Origin: Spirochaeta sp.
Lineage (GTDB): Bacteria; Spirochaetota; Spirochaetia; DSM-27196; SLAA01
DNA: 6,065 nt
Assembly: GCA_020201015.1 (NCBI GenBank)
Contig: JAIVHN010000093.1
Coordinates: 1 to 6,065 of the forward strand
Direction of reading: 5' to 3'
Each line of letters opens with the position of its first letter. The stretch's first letter is position 1. The notes beneath the pieces are model-generated. The model saw only the letters and a list, made by a program, of their open reading frames with translations, did no database searches and had not been told where the DNA came from. Of the stretch, positions 4,492 to 6,065 are shown one piece after another. The position numbers were made by a program, and so were the translations under genes.

Positions 4492-5082
4492 GTGACTGTA
4501 CTCGATAAACTCATTGCTCAATTCTCCAGACTTCCGGGGATTGGGAAGAAAAGCGCAACCAGAATTGTGTACCATCTCCTTGCTGCCGACGAGACCTACA
4601 ATCGGGCCCTTGCCGAGCAGATAGCAATTCTCAAGGAACGCATTCATCCGTGCCCGGTGTGCGGCAACTATACCGAAGACGATGTTTGTGCAATTTGTGC
4701 CGATGCTCGTCGTGATCGAAATTACCTGTGTATTGTTGAGACGCCCGGAGATATTGCCGTGCTTGAAAGCGCCGGAGAGTACGGCGGTATGTACCATGTG
4801 CTTGGTGGTGTTATATCACCCCTGGACGGAATAGGCCCAGCCCAGCTCAACATAGGCGGTATTCATGAACGAGTCCGTAGCGAAGGCACGCACGAGCTTA
4901 TTGTTGCTACCAATCCTACAGTGGATGGTGATGCTACGGCGTTGTACCTCAAGAAGCTTTTTCAAGATTCCGGGCTCCGCATTTCTCGGCTGGCGCTCGG
5001 GCTGCCCGTGGGTGGCGACTTAGAGTATGCAGACCGGCTTACTATTGCCCGCTCACTACGTGGTCGGGTGCCTCTGAGCTAA
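4492..5082 (+). CDS. recR: Recombination mediator protein RecR
   Basis: A 196-residue protein (family about 200) that works with RecO, and in some species RecF, to load RecA on SSB-coated single-stranded DNA at gaps. Domains in order: helix-hairpin-helix LSRLPGIGKKSATR-type motif (about 11-25), four-cysteine zinc finger CPVC-x8-CAIC (C54, C57, C66, C69), Toprim domain (about 78-170) with IVETPGDIAVLE and TNPTVDGDATA, and the conserved end ALGLPVGGDLEYADRLTIARSLRGR. The start is GTG: it gives the family N-terminus, has GAGG about 9 nt upstream, and no in-frame ATG occurs before residue 100. GTG overlaps the stop of the shifted ybaB frame (GTGA). It is last in the dnaX-ybaB-recR run and convergent with pth. 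Confidence 0.96.
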   Translation: MTVLDKLIAQFSRLPGIGKKSATRIVYHLLAADETYNRALAEQIAILKERIHPCPVCGNYTEDDVCAICADARRDRNYLCIVETPGDIAVLESAGEYGGMYHVLGGVISPLDGIGPAQLNIGGIHERVRSEGTHELIVATNPTVDGDATALYLKKLFQDSGLRISRLALGLPVGGDLEYADRLTIARSLRGRVPLS

Positions 5083-5113
5083 GCCTCGGGAGACATATAG
5101 CGGCTACGAAAGC

Positions 5114-5683
5114 CTAAAAAAGCTTTATTGCGGTGGTGTCGCTATCCGGATCGACTGCATAAACTGCGGCATCCAAGCGTTGCCGTGCAGCCTCCAGCAC
5201 GCGTGGAAGAACCGCCTCCTCGTCCGGACCAAAACGTGACAACACAAAGCTGTCGACTTTGCCGTGCTGTGGCCGACCTATTCCTATGCGCAGCCGGAAA
5301 AAACCGGCGTCACCAAGAGCAGACTTGACCGAACGCAAGCCGTTGTGACCACCAAGCCCGCCGCCACACTTTAGAGCAATGCTGCCGAAGGGTAATTCCA
5401 GGTCGTCATGAACTACACAGACTTCATGGACTTCCAGTTGAAAAAAGGCCACGGCGCGGCCGATACTCTCACCGGAACGGTTCATGTACTGAGTGGGTCG
5501 CACCACTCTAAGTTTCTCGCCGCCCTGCTTGCGTGATGGAAAAACCTCTGCGACATCGGCATTAAACTTCCCGCGAAAACCAAGGGCAGGAAAGGCGGTA
5601 TCTAAAAGCATCCACCCGACGTTGTGGCGGGTGGCACGGTACTCATTCCCGGGGTTACCGAGAAAACACACAAGGCGTATCAT
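5114..5683 (-). CDS. pth: Peptidyl-tRNA hydrolase
   Basis: This 189-residue cytosolic enzyme cleaves the ester between peptide and tRNA after premature drop-off, recycling tRNA. All catalytic-site residues occur at the E. coli numbering: N10 (FLGNPGNEY), H20 (RHNVGW), N68 (YMNRSG), D93 (VHDDLELPFG) and N114 (GGHNGLRS). The length is usual for the family. The ATG at 5683 directly begins the family's hydrophobic first strand (MIRLVCFLGNPG), and AGGAG lies 10 nt upstream. It ends 31 nt from the recR stop on the opposite strand, with only a weak 5-bp hairpin between. It diverges from the lipoate ligase gene across a 58-bp spacer with a shared palindromic -10 box. Confidence 0.96.
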   Translation of the reverse strand: MIRLVCFLGNPGNEYRATRHNVGWMLLDTAFPALGFRGKFNADVAEVFPSRKQGGEKLRVVRPTQYMNRSGESIGRAVAFFQLEVHEVCVVHDDLELPFGSIALKCGGGLGGHNGLRSVKSALGDAGFFRLRIGIGRPQHGKVDSFVLSRFGPDEEAVLPRVLEAARQRLDAAVYAVDPDSDTTAIKLF

Positions 5684-5704
5684 AGACGGGTCACTCCTAT
5701 GGCG

Positions 5705-5714
5705 AGTATATACT
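5705..5714. promoter_or_regulatory. Palindromic -10 element between pth and lplA
   Basis: AGTATATACT is its own reverse complement, so TATACT can be read on the plus strand (5709-5714, toward lplA) and on the minus strand (5710-5705, toward pth). Predicted starts near 5721 and 5698 leave the ribosome binding sites of both genes within the messages. No good -35 is visible on either side. Confidence 0.45.
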
Positions 5715-5741
5715 ATGAGCGTTTGGAGGCTAAAGCTCTAC

Positions 5742-6065
5742 ATGCAACGCACCATGCTTCGGTCGGCTACGTTCAATCCCTATCTCAACCTTGCTTTTGA
5801 GACCTATCTCATGTCACGTGTGGCTCCGCACCGGAAACTACTGTATCTGTATAGAAACTCGCCTTCGGTGGTTGTTGGTCGTCACCAGAATATTCATGCT
5901 GAGTGCAATCTAAGTCTCATGCGGGAGTTCGGCATATTTCCGGTGAGAAGAGTCAGCGGTGGCGGTGCGGTCTACCATGATCTGGGTAATCTGAACCTTG
6001 CCTTTCTTGGGCCTGCCGATCAGTATAGCCAGGAAGCCAACTACCGGTTGGTTATTGCCGCACTC
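5742..6065 (+). CDS. lplA: Lipoate-protein ligase A family, N-terminal fragment
   Basis: The first 108 residues of a biotin/lipoyl ligase-fold enzyme that attaches lipoate to lysines of E2 and GcvH subunits using ATP; the gene runs off the window. Seen: NPYLNLAFETYL (12-23), YLYRNSPSVVVGRHQNIHAECN (35-56) and the lipoyl-AMP-binding motif RRVSGGGAVYHDLGN (69-83). These are classic LplA signatures, and the catalytic lysine lies further on. The ATG at 5742 has GGAGG at 5725-5729, 12 nt upstream, and leaves about 11 residues before NPY, close to E. coli LplA. An in-frame ATG at 5715 overlaps the -10 box and has no ribosome binding site, and ATG 5754 is possible. Octanoyl transferases LipM/LipL share the fold, but the RRVSGGGAVYHDLGN block favours LplA. 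Confidence 0.88.
   Translation, partial: MQRTMLRSATFNPYLNLAFETYLMSRVAPHRKLLYLYRNSPSVVVGRHQNIHAECNLSLMREFGIFPVRRVSGGGAVYHDLGNLNLAFLGPADQYSQEANYRLVIAAL

Noticed and set aside
5109..5126. AAAGC/GCTTT hairpin between recR and pth as a convergent terminator
   Set aside because: Only 5 bp with an A-rich loop and no adequate T run on either strand.

Overview
The window looks like a chromosomal housekeeping locus of a spirochaete or a close relative. The DnaX N-terminus (MEYEVTAGRKRPHSFD), the order SRP RNA - dnaX - ybaB - recR, and base composition near 50% G+C by eye fit that group. The assignment is inference from remembered family sequences, not a search. None of the five tRNA genes encodes its 3' CCA, so a CCA-adding enzyme is needed.

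Layout. (1) 1-232, minus: the first 77 codons of an MgtE-type Mg2+ transporter, leaving the window. (2) 282-654, plus: a strong sigma70-type promoter, then tRNA-Ser(UGA), tRNA-Ser(GCU), tRNA-Arg(GCG) and a strong intrinsic terminator. (3) 588-836: an unusual composite. The last 18 nt of tRNA-Arg plus one base reappear at 778-796, and a shortened inverted copy sits at 657-672. Between the last two lies a GC-rich, hairpin-rich, purine-biased stretch, and a second perfect terminator hairpin follows. (4) 654-1235, minus: an unrecognised membrane-anchored or secreted protein whose C-terminal third runs through that hairpin and repeat. (5) 1327-1899, minus: a secreted DUF2202 ferritin-like protein. 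(6) 2124-2515, plus: promoter, tRNA-Ser(CGA), tRNA-Ser(GGA), then the small SRP RNA starting only 5 nt after the last tRNA. (7) 2538-5082, plus: dnaX, a damaged ybaB and recR, tightly packed. (8) 5114-5683, minus: pth. (9) 5742 to the end, plus: the N-terminal part of a lipoate-protein ligase, divergent from pth across a palindromic -10 box.

How it works together. The right half handles replication and repair (DnaX clamp-loader subunit, YbaB/EbfC DNA-binding protein, RecR recombination mediator) and translation and export (serine tRNAs, SRP RNA, peptidyl-tRNA hydrolase). All four serine anticodon classes needed to read the six serine codons (UGA, GCU, CGA, GGA) are in this one window.

Most worth a second look: the tRNA-Arg-derived repeat structure; a ybaB that has lost its middle and changed frame so that its normal C-terminus is out of frame; a DnaX that keeps the spacing of the zinc module but has lost three of its four cysteines; and a tRNA-Arg with a GCG anticodon instead of the usual bacterial ACG.
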